From the NCBI RefSeq assembly GCF_024347095.1, contig NZ_AP024903.1, positions 1,674,001 to 1,738,000 on the forward strand: a DNA stretch of 64,000 bases, in the 5' to 3' direction. Made by a program: the position numbers and the translations under genes. The stretch comes from Vibrio rhizosphaerae (lineage in GTDB: Bacteria > Pseudomonadota > Gammaproteobacteria > Enterobacterales > Vibrionaceae). Below are positions 49,039 to 63,251 of the stretch, piece after piece. The first letter of the stretch is position 1. Each line of letters begins with the position of its first letter. The notes beneath the pieces were generated by a model. It saw nothing but the letters and a program-made list of their open reading frames with translations. It ran no database searches and had not been told where the DNA came from.

Positions 49039-50919
49039 ATGGTCCTGTCAAAAACATACACGAAGTACATCTACTTCATTTTTGGGGTCATTCTCTCGAT
49101 GGCCTCAATGTCCTTCATTTTGATTACATTTCAGAATCAAAGAGATACGACTGTCGAAAATCACGCACAGTTTTTCTTTTCCAGCGCTGAACAATATTCT
49201 AAACTTTATGTAAGGCTCGTAAAAAACGTGCTTCAATCGATGCAAAAGAGTGAGGTTGTACATGATTATCTGACTCATTCGCAGCCTAGTCGTCCGCTGT
49301 TTCTTCGAGCTATGATTCGGCAACTGACACAAAGTTTTCCTGCAATTGAACAACTGGATATTTTAAATCGAAGCGGCGATACACGGGTTCGTTTTGTGAA
49401 ATCGGCTGCGCCCGATAATCAAATTCAGTTTTCACCGCCTGACCAGGAATCGATCGTTCCTTATGTCCGGCAACTACGTCAAGCCAAACCGAATGATATC
49501 TGGTTTTCTCAGATAAGACAGCAATCAGGCCTCATCAGGACAGAGAAATTGATGTTGCAGGCAGGGTTGCCTATTTTCATGCATGGGCAATTGATCGGTG
49601 CTCTGACGATTCATCTTGATATGACCGAATTCTGGCAGAGCCTCTTTTTTCAACCGGATGCTGATATTTATTTACTGGATAAATACGGTCAGATTTTATA
49701 TGGCAATCAAAGCTTAAACCATTGGGAGACTGATTTTCAGTCTGTTCCTCATACATCTCTGCCAACCGCTTTAGCAATGTGGAAAGCCTCTGGATTTTCT
49801 ACATTTAGCTTATCTCATTTAATCCCCAGTCATGATGAATTAACGCTAGCGTACAGAATGCGAGGTGAGGCACCTTATCATAGCGATAATAATCTGTTAT
49901 TGATTGCGATTATGGCAGTGGTTGCTCTTGCGATCCCAATTGGAGCGCTGATGATGTGGCATACGATTCAGCGTAAGATTATGTTAAATAAGCTGTCGGT
50001 TGAAAATCAGGCAAGTCTTAATATTATCGATCAATATATCCCGGTCATTTTTACCGATAAGCAGGGCCGAATCTTACGTTGTAATGATGCATTTTTAAAA
50101 TTAACCGGTTATGCCAGACATGAGTTACTCGGACAGTCTTACGGTATGCTCAGCGATTCACTGGTGGTGAATCAAGTCTCTTTTTCGATGTTTAGAACAC
50201 TATTACCCGGTAAGCAGTGGCAAGGTGAGCTCCACGGACAAACAAATCATGGAGATGAGCTGTGGTTACATACATCGATTATACCGAGGTTTGATAAACG
50301 CCAGAATCTGACCGGGTACATGGCTATCTTTACTGACAGGACTGACCGCAAGCAAGTCGAGCGAATGGCTGAAAGAGATCCATTGACCGGTATTTATAAC
50401 CGGATGAAACTCGATGAGTTAATGAGAGAATATCTCGAACAGTCAGAAAAATCGGGACGTGAGTTTTCCATCATTCTGATCGATATTGATTATTTTAAAA
50501 CGATCAATGATGAATACGGACACTTGGTCGGTGATAATACTTTGATTGAAATAACCCAGTTGCTACAGCAATCTTTGAATCAACCGAATGACATTGGCCG
50601 TTGGGGTGGTGAGGAGTTCGTCGTCATTTGTCCTCAATCTGACTATTTAGCCGCATTTCATATGGCCAATAAACTTTGTAGTATTGTTGCTCAACACCGT
50701 TTCAGACAGACCGGTCAAGTAACGATTAGTTTAGGCGTCAGCTCATCGCTTGGAAAAAATTCGGTCGCTGAATTACTGAATGAAGCCGATCAAGGGCTGT
50801 ATGAAGCCAAAGATCGCGGACGTTGTCAGGTTGTCGGACGTATGAATAGTGAGCAACCTTTAGTATCAAATGCTCCCGTTGTAGAAACCGTGACAGGTGA
50901 AGCGAAGTTACTTATTTAA
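49039..50919 (+). CDS. Membrane diguanylate cyclase: periplasmic sensor, PAS and GGDEF
   Basis: Makes cyclic di-GMP from two GTP. It has 626 residues: a membrane helix at about 8-30, a periplasmic sensor of about 250 residues (dCACHE-like in layout), a second helix near 283-305, a PAS domain near 325-430 (IIDQYIPVIFTDKQGRILRCN), and a GGDEF domain with GRWGGEEFVVI (GGEEF at about 523-527) and DPLTGIYNRMKLDEL. The allosteric I-site RxxD is replaced by NQPN, so product inhibition is probably absent. It is the last recognisable backbone gene before the AT-rich gap. Confidence 0.92.
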   Translation: MVLSKTYTKYIYFIFGVILSMASMSFILITFQNQRDTTVENHAQFFFSSAEQYSKLYVRLVKNVLQSMQKSEVVHDYLTHSQPSRPLFLRAMIRQLTQSFPAIEQLDILNRSGDTRVRFVKSAAPDNQIQFSPPDQESIVPYVRQLRQAKPNDIWFSQIRQQSGLIRTEKLMLQAGLPIFMHGQLIGALTIHLDMTEFWQSLFFQPDADIYLLDKYGQILYGNQSLNHWETDFQSVPHTSLPTALAMWKASGFSTFSLSHLIPSHDELTLAYRMRGEAPYHSDNNLLLIAIMAVVALAIPIGALMMWHTIQRKIMLNKLSVENQASLNIIDQYIPVIFTDKQGRILRCNDAFLKLTGYARHELLGQSYGMLSDSLVVNQVSFSMFRTLLPGKQWQGELHGQTNHGDELWLHTSIIPRFDKRQNLTGYMAIFTDRTDRKQVERMAERDPLTGIYNRMKLDELMREYLEQSEKSGREFSIILIDIDYFKTINDEYGHLVGDNTLIEITQLLQQSLNQPNDIGRWGGEEFVVICPQSDYLAAFHMANKLCSIVAQHRFRQTGQVTISLGVSSSLGKNSVAELLNEADQGLYEAKDRGRCQVVGRMNSEQPLVSNAPVVETVTGEAKLLI

Positions 50920-51055
50920 TGATGCTCATTTGGCCGTTTAAGGTTAAATCGATATATACTGATGCACTATAACTAATAGAATGAATTAAAAAACCTTACA
51001 CATATCTCCAATAAAAAATAGATAGCAACCCCCATAACCAACAAAACTAGCAAGC

Positions 51056-51352
51056 CTAAGGGCAACTGGTATGCAAAAAAACTGGGAATTCGACTGCGAA
51101 TATAAATACTTTTTGCTTCCAGAATACTATCGATGAATCATCATCAGATGAGACGCTTGGGCTAACCATGTAGATAGCCATGATAATCCTCAGAAGACTG
51201 AAGCTGGGTATGACGACGACAGATAGCAGAGCCGCAAATTTCTGATTCAAGTCAGGCTGGCGGACGATGGTTTGTGTGTTTAGTGTTGCGGCGTTTGAAA
51301 TACAGAACGACCAGCTTGGCAGATGTACCAGAAACAGCGTTAAGCTTACCAA
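51056..51352 (-). other. Possible small membrane protein or gene remnant
   Basis: Open frame of 98 codons with hydrophobic stretches (KFAALLSVVVIPSFSLLRII). No family recognised and no good ribosome-binding site. It may be a decayed gene or chance. Confidence 0.15.
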
Positions 51353-51464
51353 GACATTGCAAGGAAACGATATGATTCGTACAAGGCATAAATGTGTATT
51401 TCTACATCTACAGAGTTGATAAAAGACGGCATCAGCAACAGGCTGTCACTCTCTCTTATAATTA

Positions 51465-51492
51465 AGTACGTATTATATATATTATGTTAAAT
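51465..51492. other. Candidate dif site (XerC/XerD recombination)
   Basis: 28 bp in dif layout. The left (XerC) arm is AGTACGTATTA, the centre TATATA, and the right (XerD) arm TTATGTTAAAT. The XerD arm is identical to the E. coli and V. cholerae arms as I recall them. Overall 24 of 28 bases match V. cholerae dif1. The XerC arm differs at two positions from AGTGCGCATTA. The location, beside matP and in matS-bearing DNA, fits the chromosome terminus. It could instead be a dif-like attachment site of an integrated Xer-dependent element. Confidence 0.65.
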
Positions 51493-51514
51493 ATAATATT
51501 CGAGACGATTCAAT

Positions 51515-51712
51515 GTGTTCATTCTCTATGCCCTAACTTCTTATTCATTCTCCCATCCTCTGAACGCCGATTTTGGAAAAACGATAACGATAAATATTGG
51601 GACGTTAAATCTGATTATGGCTTTCACTCTTGCAGCCTATCTTTGTGTTGTGAGAAGTTATGCGCCATCCCAAGTTATCATGTACGGCCGTCCACCGGTT
51701 CAGAATCGATGA
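51515..51712 (+). pseudogene. Possible decayed small membrane-protein gene beside the dif candidate
   Basis: GTG-started frame of 65 codons with one good hydrophobic segment (LNLIMAFTLAAYLCVVRSY) and a coding-like composition. No upstream extension is possible because stops precede it. No family recognised. It may be the tail of a gene disrupted near the dif site, or chance. Confidence 0.2.
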
Positions 51713-51753
51713 TGATGTGCATCCTCGTGATGATTGACAATCATCATCGATTC
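51703..51753. repeat. 14-bp perfect inverted repeat near the dif candidate
   Basis: GAATCGATGATGAT (51703-51716) and ATCATCATCGATTC (51740-51753) around 23 nt. There is no T run. It lies about 210 bp from the dif candidate. Confidence 0.6.
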
Positions 51754-51787
51754 AAGCCTTGTCTGTCCTAACTAAATCCTTTCTTTT

Positions 51788-51814
51788 CTTGGCTGTCTTG
51801 GCTGTCTTGGCTGT
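51788..51814 (+). repeat. Tandem repeat, three copies of a 9-bp unit
   Basis: CTTGGCTGT occurs three times head to tail. It is non-coding and probably prone to slippage. Confidence 0.75.
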
Positions 51815-53055
51815 TCACAAACCAGATTGAATTGAGTTGCGTGTTGTAAGCCGTCTTGCAGCTCATAAATACTTATCAGTTGATTATCCCATATTAAAAG
51901 TTAGTCTGTTTGTATCTTAACTTCTGGGACTTCTTGGCCTGTCCGGTTGATAGCTTTACGTAAACTTTTGAAATTATTTGTCCGGTTAATTAAATTTATT
52001 ATTTAGCAATGAGAATTGGAGTAAATACTCCATAATAAATAGCATTTCAAAACAGGACAAATGATATGTAATCATATAAAACCCTCTCATAATAAGTCTT
52101 GGTATAAACTTTTTGTGAGAGTAAGTCGATATTAAAAAATGCCATAACCCCCAGTCTTCTGCTGATGCAAGATCAGAGACGTTCTCGATTTTATACCGTC
52201 ATATATTCAAAAACGCTTGTGATACGATTTCGTATTGAAATGATAATCTCTTTCTTTTGATAAAAATGATACTAATTTTTTCATGGGCAACATTACAAAA
52301 TGATTTTTTTCATCTATACTTGATTTGTTAAAGTATAAACTCTATTTTATTTTTACACTTTTATTATTTATATGTGCACTATTATAAGATGCGAGTCAAA
52401 GAAAATAAATAAAACACCCCTCATGTTGAACTGCAACACATACCTACCGTTTCCTGATTTTTTGAGAACTATATCTCATGTTGAAATTTTCAATAAATAT
52501 TTCCAAATATGAAATGATTATTTTATGTTATTGATTTTGATTGAAAATAGTTGCTTAACAATTGTTCAGCAAATTGTTAGGCAATTATTTCTATCTTGAT
52601 AGCGGCTCAGATTATGTGGTAACTATTTCCACGTAGAATAAAAAATGATTTAAATAATATTATTCTGACTTAAAAGTTTAATATTCTTGCTTTATAAAAA
52701 TATTCATATAACCATCGCAATAGAATGGAAAATTATAAAAAATAAAAATCGAGGTATAGCGTCAAAAAAACCATAAATCATATTATTATCAATAATTGTT
52801 TTTTTTGATTCATAACTATAACAACGTCAGGGCTAGGTTCATGAGGCTTATTTTATCAAGCAGCTAATTATTAATTAAAATTGATCTGTATCAAAAGATA
52901 TGGATTGAATGCTGTATGAATAATGCATCTCTTGAATATATAACGAGCTGAATAACCAGAATTACCGTCTTTCTATGGTCAGTGTCATATATGATTTTTA
53001 GAATGTATGGTTTCAGGAAAAAGTAAGTTACCCGCCCGATGAAGTTGTCCGCTTT

Positions 53056-53080
53056 GAACGATAATCTCCCATTATCGTTC
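53056..53080. promoter_or_regulatory. Perfect inverted repeat upstream of pigB
   Basis: GAACGATAAT, spacer CTCCC, ATTATCGTTC: 10-5-10 with no mismatch, ending 31 bp before the pigB ATG. It could be a dimeric regulator's operator overlapping the promoter, or a hairpin in the leader. There is no T run, so it is not a terminator. Confidence 0.6.
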
Positions 53081-53111
53081 GTGAAATAGGCTTTATAGAG
53101 GTAACTATCGA

Positions 53112-55172
53112 ATGATTATTCAACGTATTTTCGCCGTACTATATATGCTTGCCGGCATTGCTAAACTTTTCCCTCAGTTTGAAGATGTCGTAGCAGAACT
53201 CCAAATAGCAGCGGTGGCAAATCAGGGAACTTGGTATGAAGGGATTTCCGCCTGGATTGGTACTCACGCTCAGTTCTTCAATCTTCTATCCGGCGCGATT
53301 CTCTTCGTTTCAGGATTGATTTTGCTACTAAATCCACCTTGGACAAAATGGATCATCTACGGTCAGCTCTTGATGATGGCTGTTTTTGTTACGATTTTGC
53401 ACCGTTCACAACCTCAAGTCATATTACTCGATGCCGTCTTTGCTTTAGCTGCCCTGTACATGCTCCGCAACCAGTATCGACGCAAAACATCATTTCGCAT
53501 TTTCCCTACGCAAGATTTTTCGCAGCTTCAATCCACGACCGAACAACCGAACCGGCCTCAAAATGGTGCCGCTTATGATGTTGTTATTATCGGTGGCGGC
53601 GTCGCTGGATTGACTGCAGCCAGTGAATTTGATCAGGAACGTGTCTTGATCGTTGAGAAAACGGCATCGTTGGGAGGAAATGCGCGTCATGAATCCTATC
53701 AGGGACTCAAACATCCTGTCGGCGGTGTCTGTTTTCAAGAGCCTCTCCCCGACTCTGAAATGATGTACATTCTGAAAAAAATCGGCTTGGATAAAAGCTA
53801 CCGCTCTAACGCAGAAGACATGTTGGTTTTCTTCGATACGATGTTACTGATGCGTTGTTTGGGAGAAGTGATTGTCGGCTTCCTCAAAAAACCGGCTTTT
53901 CTGCTCAAGCCGGAAGTCTGGGGACTCACCTGTCAGCTCTTTGTGAACGCCATCATTGGTAAACCGTATGTGAGCTCATCAAAACAACTCGGTGATCCAA
54001 CATTTGCTGAGCTCTATCGCTTTCTGGATCGATTTGCTCCCGGAACCCGACTCTACCCTCAAATGCCCTGGAGTGAAGAAAGTGGCTGGCCTCGGGAAGA
54101 AATGGAACTGCTGGATAATATTTCTCTCTACACTTATCTGTTTGAACCTGAAAAAATTGCCCACTTCCCTCAACATCTGCGTCCGCCCGTCCTTGGCAAA
54201 TTAGTTGAAAATGCGATTCGGGTTGCGCTGCGGGTTGAATGTTCTGATCTCAACGATGTTTCTGCTTATGCCGGCCTTTACTTCCTCATCGGTTATTTAC
54301 GCGGCAATCTGATGGCTCTGCCCGGAGGAAATGGTGGTATCAGTGAAGGATTATGTCGTTACCTTGATGCAAAAGAAAATGTGACTATGGTGACCGATGC
54401 CACATTGGAAAACATCAACCAACTTGCTGAAGATCATGCCGAGTTACAACTGATGGTGGGCGGCCAAGTGATAGAGGTCAATACCCGGCAAGTCATCTGG
54501 GCGGCACAGAAAAGCGCCATTATTCCCCATGTTCCAAGCCTGCCAAAGTCTCAGGTTGAAGCCATTCAGAGCATTTGTTACGAAGATTACTATATGGCCA
54601 GTGTCCTGTTATCCAAACCGGTTCTCAGTCACGCGTTTGGCGGGTATATGATCGAACCTGAGTACGCTTCGGTGAATGAACCGTACTACTGGTGTAAACC
54701 CGGCACTTGTCTGGTCGCGAACTGGATGGATCCTGACAGTCATGCTGAAGTCGGAGTGCTCTCACTACTGATGCCGACAACACGGCCGGAACGCAAAGGG
54801 CGTGATGCTTACGGAAAATTCAGATCGCTGCAAAAACAGACTCATTTTGAAATATCCAAACTTCTGACCAACATCGGTATCAATCCGAATGTGATTCAGG
54901 ATATCAAACTCTGGCATTGGTCCGGCGGTCTGGTCACTGCGGTTAAAGGACATCATAGTCGTGGCATATTCAAGACCGCAGGGCAGCCATTTAAATGTAT
55001 TCAGTTTGCCAATCAGGACAGTGTCGGTATCGGTAATATTGAAGGTGCGGTTTTCTCTGGCCTGAAGGCAGCTAAAGCCGTTAAGCAACAACTAAAGGTG
55101 CAAGCTTCTCAGCCGGATACAAGCCTCTCTCAACATCAAACTGAAGATTCTCTAGCAGGAGCAGCACTATGA
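53112..55172 (+). CDS. pigB: PigB, FAD-dependent H2MAP oxidase of prodigiosin biosynthesis
   Basis: Oxidises H2MAP to 2-methyl-3-n-amyl-pyrrole (MAP), the monopyrrole half of prodigiosin. It has 686 residues. About 120 N-terminal residues form four predicted membrane helices of DoxX-like character. A flavin amine-oxidase-type domain follows, with [18 protein letters not shown] (GGGVAG at 161-166) and the [18 protein letters not shown] segment. The C-terminus has [24 protein letters not shown] precedes the ATG. It is the first gene of the cluster; in Serratia pigA comes before it, but not here. The stop overlaps pigC (ATGA). Confidence 0.92.
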   Translation: MIIQRIFAVLYMLAGIAKLFPQFEDVVAELQIAAVANQGTWYEGISAWIGTHAQFFNLLSGAILFVSGLILLLNPPWTKWIIYGQLLMMAVFVTILHRSQPQVILLDAVFALAALYMLRNQYRRKTSFRIFPTQDFSQLQSTTEQPNRPQNGAAYDVVIIGGGVAGLTAASEFDQERVLIVEKTASLGGNARHESYQGLKHPVGGVCFQEPLPDSEMMYILKKIGLDKSYRSNAEDMLVFFDTMLLMRCLGEVIVGFLKKPAFLLKPEVWGLTCQLFVNAIIGKPYVSSSKQLGDPTFAELYRFLDRFAPGTRLYPQMPWSEESGWPREEMELLDNISLYTYLFEPEKIAHFPQHLRPPVLGKLVENAIRVALRVECSDLNDVSAYAGLYFLIGYLRGNLMALPGGNGGISEGLCRYLDAKENVTMVTDATLENINQLAEDHAELQLMVGGQVIEVNTRQVIWAAQKSAIIPHVPSLPKSQVEAIQSICYEDYYMASVLLSKPVLSHAFGGYMIEPEYASVNEPYYWCKPGTCLVANWMDPDSHAEVGVLSLLMPTTRPERKGRDAYGKFRSLQKQTHFEISKLLTNIGINPNVIQDIKLWHWSGGLVTAVKGHHSRGIFKTAGQPFKCIQFANQDSVGIGNIEGAVFSGLKAAKAVKQQLKVQASQPDTSLSQHQTEDSLAGAAL

Positions 55173-57829
55173 CGGATGCACATATCGTTGTCGGGATCTC
55201 CGGTGATCAGCAACTCGCTCATCAACATCTGGGGGGAAAAGGTTATTCGCTGAACCACTTAGTTCATGCAGGACTGCCCGTTCCGGTCGCTTTTTGTGTC
55301 ACCGCGGATGCTTATCAGCAATTCATTCGGGAAACACTCCCCGCGCCACTGCTTGAATCCGGAGAAATGGCGCAGGTACGAGAGACCATTCTCAATGCAG
55401 ACATCCCGGAATCCATTAAACAGGCGATCCAACAAGCCTATCAGGATTTGGGTGAGAATCCCCGTATTGCGGTACGCTCATCCGCACTGGATGAAGACGG
55501 ACAATCTCAGTCATTTGCAGGTCAGTACGAAACTTATCTGCATGTTCAGGGGATTCAAGACGTCTTGCAGAAAGTTCGTTCCTGCTGGGCATCGCTTTGG
55601 GCTGACAGAGCGGCTCATTATCGCCAAGGACATGCTTCCGAAAGTGCTATCGCAGTGGTTTTACAGGAGATGGTCGATGCAGATGCAGCCGGTGTCATGT
55701 TCACTTGTGATCCACTGTCCGGCAATCAAGATCATATTGTCATCGATAGCTGCTGGGGATTGGGTGAAGGGGTCGTTTCCGGTCAGGTCACAACCGATAG
55801 CTTTACCCTCGACAAGCAAACTGGTCACGTCATTGCCCAGGAGATCCGTCACAAACCCCACTATTGTCAGTGTGACGAAAAGGGACATGTTACCATCCTG
55901 CCAACGCCGGCCGCATTACAAGAAAAACCCAGTCTGACACCGGAACATTTGAGTGAGCTGAAAGACCTTGCGCGTCAGGCCCGATTAATTTACGGCACCG
56001 ATTTAGATATTGAATGGGCAGTCAAAGATAACAAAGTTTGGTTACTGCAGGCTCGGCCGGTCACCACCGAGGCAAAAGAAGCGACCGTTATTTACGCAAA
56101 CCCTTGGGAATCCAGACAAGCCGTGAAAGATGGCGCCCTGTTCTCCCGGATGGATACCGGTGAAATTGTAACCGGCCTGATGACCCCACTGGGCCTATCA
56201 TTTTGTGAATATTATCAAAAGCATATTCACGGTCCTGCCATTCAGAAAATGGGGATGGCAGATATTTCAGACTGGACCATCTACATGGGCTACATTCAGG
56301 GACACGTCTATCTGAATATTTCCGGATCGGCCCATATGCTCAGACAGTGTCCGCCGACTCGTGATGAGATGAAATTTACCACCCGTTATGCGACCGACGA
56401 TATTGACTTTACTCACTATCAGAATCCTTATGGCCCCGGCGTTCAAGGGTGGGATTATGCCAAAAGTGCCTGGTATTGGCTCAAACAGCAGATTCATAAT
56501 GTCCGTCATGCTCCAAAAATTGTTGAACGAATGATTGCTCTGCGTCAGCAAGAAACACAGCGTTTTCTGGCCTTGGATTTCAGTAAAATGACGCTGGCCG
56601 ATCTCAATCGTGAATTGGACCGTGCCGATCAATATTTTCTGGAGAGTTGTGCCGCTTATATGCCCTTCTTCCTGCAATCTTTTGCGCTGTACGATGCATT
56701 AACGGAAACCTGTGAGACGTATTTGGGCGATAAAGGTAATGGCCTGCAAAATCGGATTAAAGCGTCGATGAATAATCTACGGACGATTGAAGTCACGCTT
56801 GGTATCCTCAAACTGGTTGATACCATCAATCAACAACCGAAGTTAAAGCAACTGTTTGACCGCTATGAAGCGAATGAACTGGTTGAACACCTACAGAAAG
56901 ATCCTGACGGTCAAGCTTTCTGGCATGGGCCGTTTGAAGCATTTTTATTTGAATTCGGCTCCCGGGGAAGACAAGAGTTTGAACTCAGCATTCCACGCTG
57001 GCGTGATGACCCAAGTTACTTACTACAAGTGATGAAGATGTATCTCCAGCATCCGGTTGATTTACAGAAGAAATTACAAGAGACGGAAAGTCTCCGTCAT
57101 CAGGACAGTGAACAACTACTGAGCGGGTTGCCCCGAATGGGACGATTCAAGCTGAAAATGCTGATGAAACTCTATGGTGTGATGGCGGAACGACGCGAAG
57201 CAACGCGTCCGACATTTATCACTGAAACATGGTTCTATCGCCGAATCATTCTTGAAGTGCTGGGACGCCTGGAAGCACAGAACATCGTGCGCCGTGAGGA
57301 TCTACCTTATATCGACTTTCAGCGTTTTCGGGATTATGTCGCCGGCCGGATATCTGCCGATGAAGCATTTGATCCCGAATTACTCAATCAAAATCGTCAT
57401 CAACACTTATTGAATCTCCATGCGGATGAGCCCCCAATGGCAATCATCGGAGGATACACGCCACAGATCAAAGTGTCAGATACGGACGATAATCCGGATC
57501 AATTAAAAGGTTTAGCCGCCAGTCCGGGACAGGTTGTTGCCAAAGCCCGGGTTATTACCGACTTGCAGACCCAAGCCGGAGAATTGCAGCCCGGTGAAAT
57601 TTTGGTCGCAAAATTTACTGACGCCAGTTGGACTCCGCTCTTTGCGTTAGCCGGTGGTGTGGTCACCGATATCGGCTCTGCCCTCTCCCATAGCTGTATT
57701 GTGGCGCGTGAATTCGGAATTCCGGCAGTGGTAAATCTGAAAACGGCAACGCAACAGATTCAGAGTGGCGACACGCTGATTATTGATGGTGATAACGGAC
57801 ACGTCAGGATCCAGCGTCAGGAATCATAA
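55169..57829 (+). CDS. pigC: PigC, ATP-dependent condensing enzyme of prodigiosin biosynthesis
   Basis: Joins MAP and MBC to form prodigiosin. It has 886 residues and a PEP-synthase-like layout. An N-terminal ATP-grasp domain ([70 protein letters not shown] near residue 295) is followed by a large middle region ([18 protein letters not shown]). The C-terminal swivelling domain carries the phospho-accepting His841 in [20 protein letters not shown] recall long stretches as nearly identical to Serratia PigC. A gap of 217 bp to pigD follows. Confidence 0.95.
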   Translation: MTDAHIVVGISGDQQLAHQHLGGKGYSLNHLVHAGLPVPVAFCVTADAYQQFIRETLPAPLLESGEMAQVRETILNADIPESIKQAIQQAYQDLGENPRIAVRSSALDEDGQSQSFAGQYETYLHVQGIQDVLQKVRSCWASLWADRAAHYRQGHASESAIAVVLQEMVDADAAGVMFTCDPLSGNQDHIVIDSCWGLGEGVVSGQVTTDSFTLDKQTGHVIAQEIRHKPHYCQCDEKGHVTILPTPAALQEKPSLTPEHLSELKDLARQARLIYGTDLDIEWAVKDNKVWLLQARPVTTEAKEATVIYANPWESRQAVKDGALFSRMDTGEIVTGLMTPLGLSFCEYYQKHIHGPAIQKMGMADISDWTIYMGYIQGHVYLNISGSAHMLRQCPPTRDEMKFTTRYATDDIDFTHYQNPYGPGVQGWDYAKSAWYWLKQQIHNVRHAPKIVERMIALRQQETQRFLALDFSKMTLADLNRELDRADQYFLESCAAYMPFFLQSFALYDALTETCETYLGDKGNGLQNRIKASMNNLRTIEVTLGILKLVDTINQQPKLKQLFDRYEANELVEHLQKDPDGQAFWHGPFEAFLFEFGSRGRQEFELSIPRWRDDPSYLLQVMKMYLQHPVDLQKKLQETESLRHQDSEQLLSGLPRMGRFKLKMLMKLYGVMAERREATRPTFITETWFYRRIILEVLGRLEAQNIVRREDLPYIDFQRFRDYVAGRISADEAFDPELLNQNRHQHLLNLHADEPPMAIIGGYTPQIKVSDTDDNPDQLKGLAASPGQVVAKARVITDLQTQAGELQPGEILVAKFTDASWTPLFALAGGVVTDIGSALSHSCIVAREFGIPAVVNLKTATQQIQSGDTLIIDGDNGHVRIQRQES

Positions 57830-57849
57830 GACAAACGAATCAACGACTC

Positions 57850-57872
57850 CGGTGACAGCACGCCTGTCACCG
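57850..57872 (+). repeat. Hairpin in the pigC-pigD gap
   Basis: Perfect 9-bp stem CGGTGACAG/CTGTCACCG with a 5-nt loop, 20 bp after the pigC stop. No T run follows. It probably stabilises the pigBC message or partly attenuates transcription. Confidence 0.65.
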
Positions 57873-58046
57873 TCCACAACATGATTCAACACATAACATC
57901 GAATCATCACTGATGACTCGACGGGGATTGCTACGTTTTTTAACCGGGCAACGGCGGTATTTTTGCCTACAGATCGCCCCCTACAAACATGTACACATGC
58001 GAGTTGGATGACTCCCATGATTTCAGCGAAAACAAGGAACCGATCC

Positions 58047-63187
<5,141 letters not shown>

Positions 63188-63192
63188 GCGCT

Positions 63193-63211
63193 GAATTCCC
63201 CGATGGAATTC
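63193..63211 (+). repeat. Hairpin in the pigE-pigF gap
   Basis: GAATTCC/GGAATTC with a 5-nt loop, extendable by CGCT/AGCG past one bulge, 6 bp after the pigE stop. There is no T run, so it is not a full terminator. Confidence 0.6.
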
Positions 63212-63251
63212 GAGCGTTGAAATTAACTGAACACCGATAAAGGAATTTTTC

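Larger units (their letters stand above)
50920..53111. other. AT-rich 2.2-kb region without a convincing gene
   Basis: Between the diguanylate cyclase gene and pigB. It holds the dif candidate, a 14-bp inverted repeat, a 9-bp tandem triplicate, and after about 51.9 kb a strongly AT-rich stretch of about 1.1 kb leading into the pigB promoter. Only short, low-quality open frames occur. Such DNA is a typical H-NS target; this is inference. Confidence 0.7.

Noticed and set aside
51484..51771. 95-codon frame starting in the XerD arm of the dif candidate
   Set aside because: Composition is not protein-like, there is no ribosome-binding site, and the overlapping frame at 51515 looks better.
55266..55937. 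223-codon plus-strand frame inside pigC
   Set aside because: Alternative-frame reading of a conserved pigC region; no independent support.
57963..58046. Upstream in-frame extension of pigD
   Set aside because: No ribosome-binding site and no resemblance to PigD; AAGGA sits 8 nt before the ATG at 58047.
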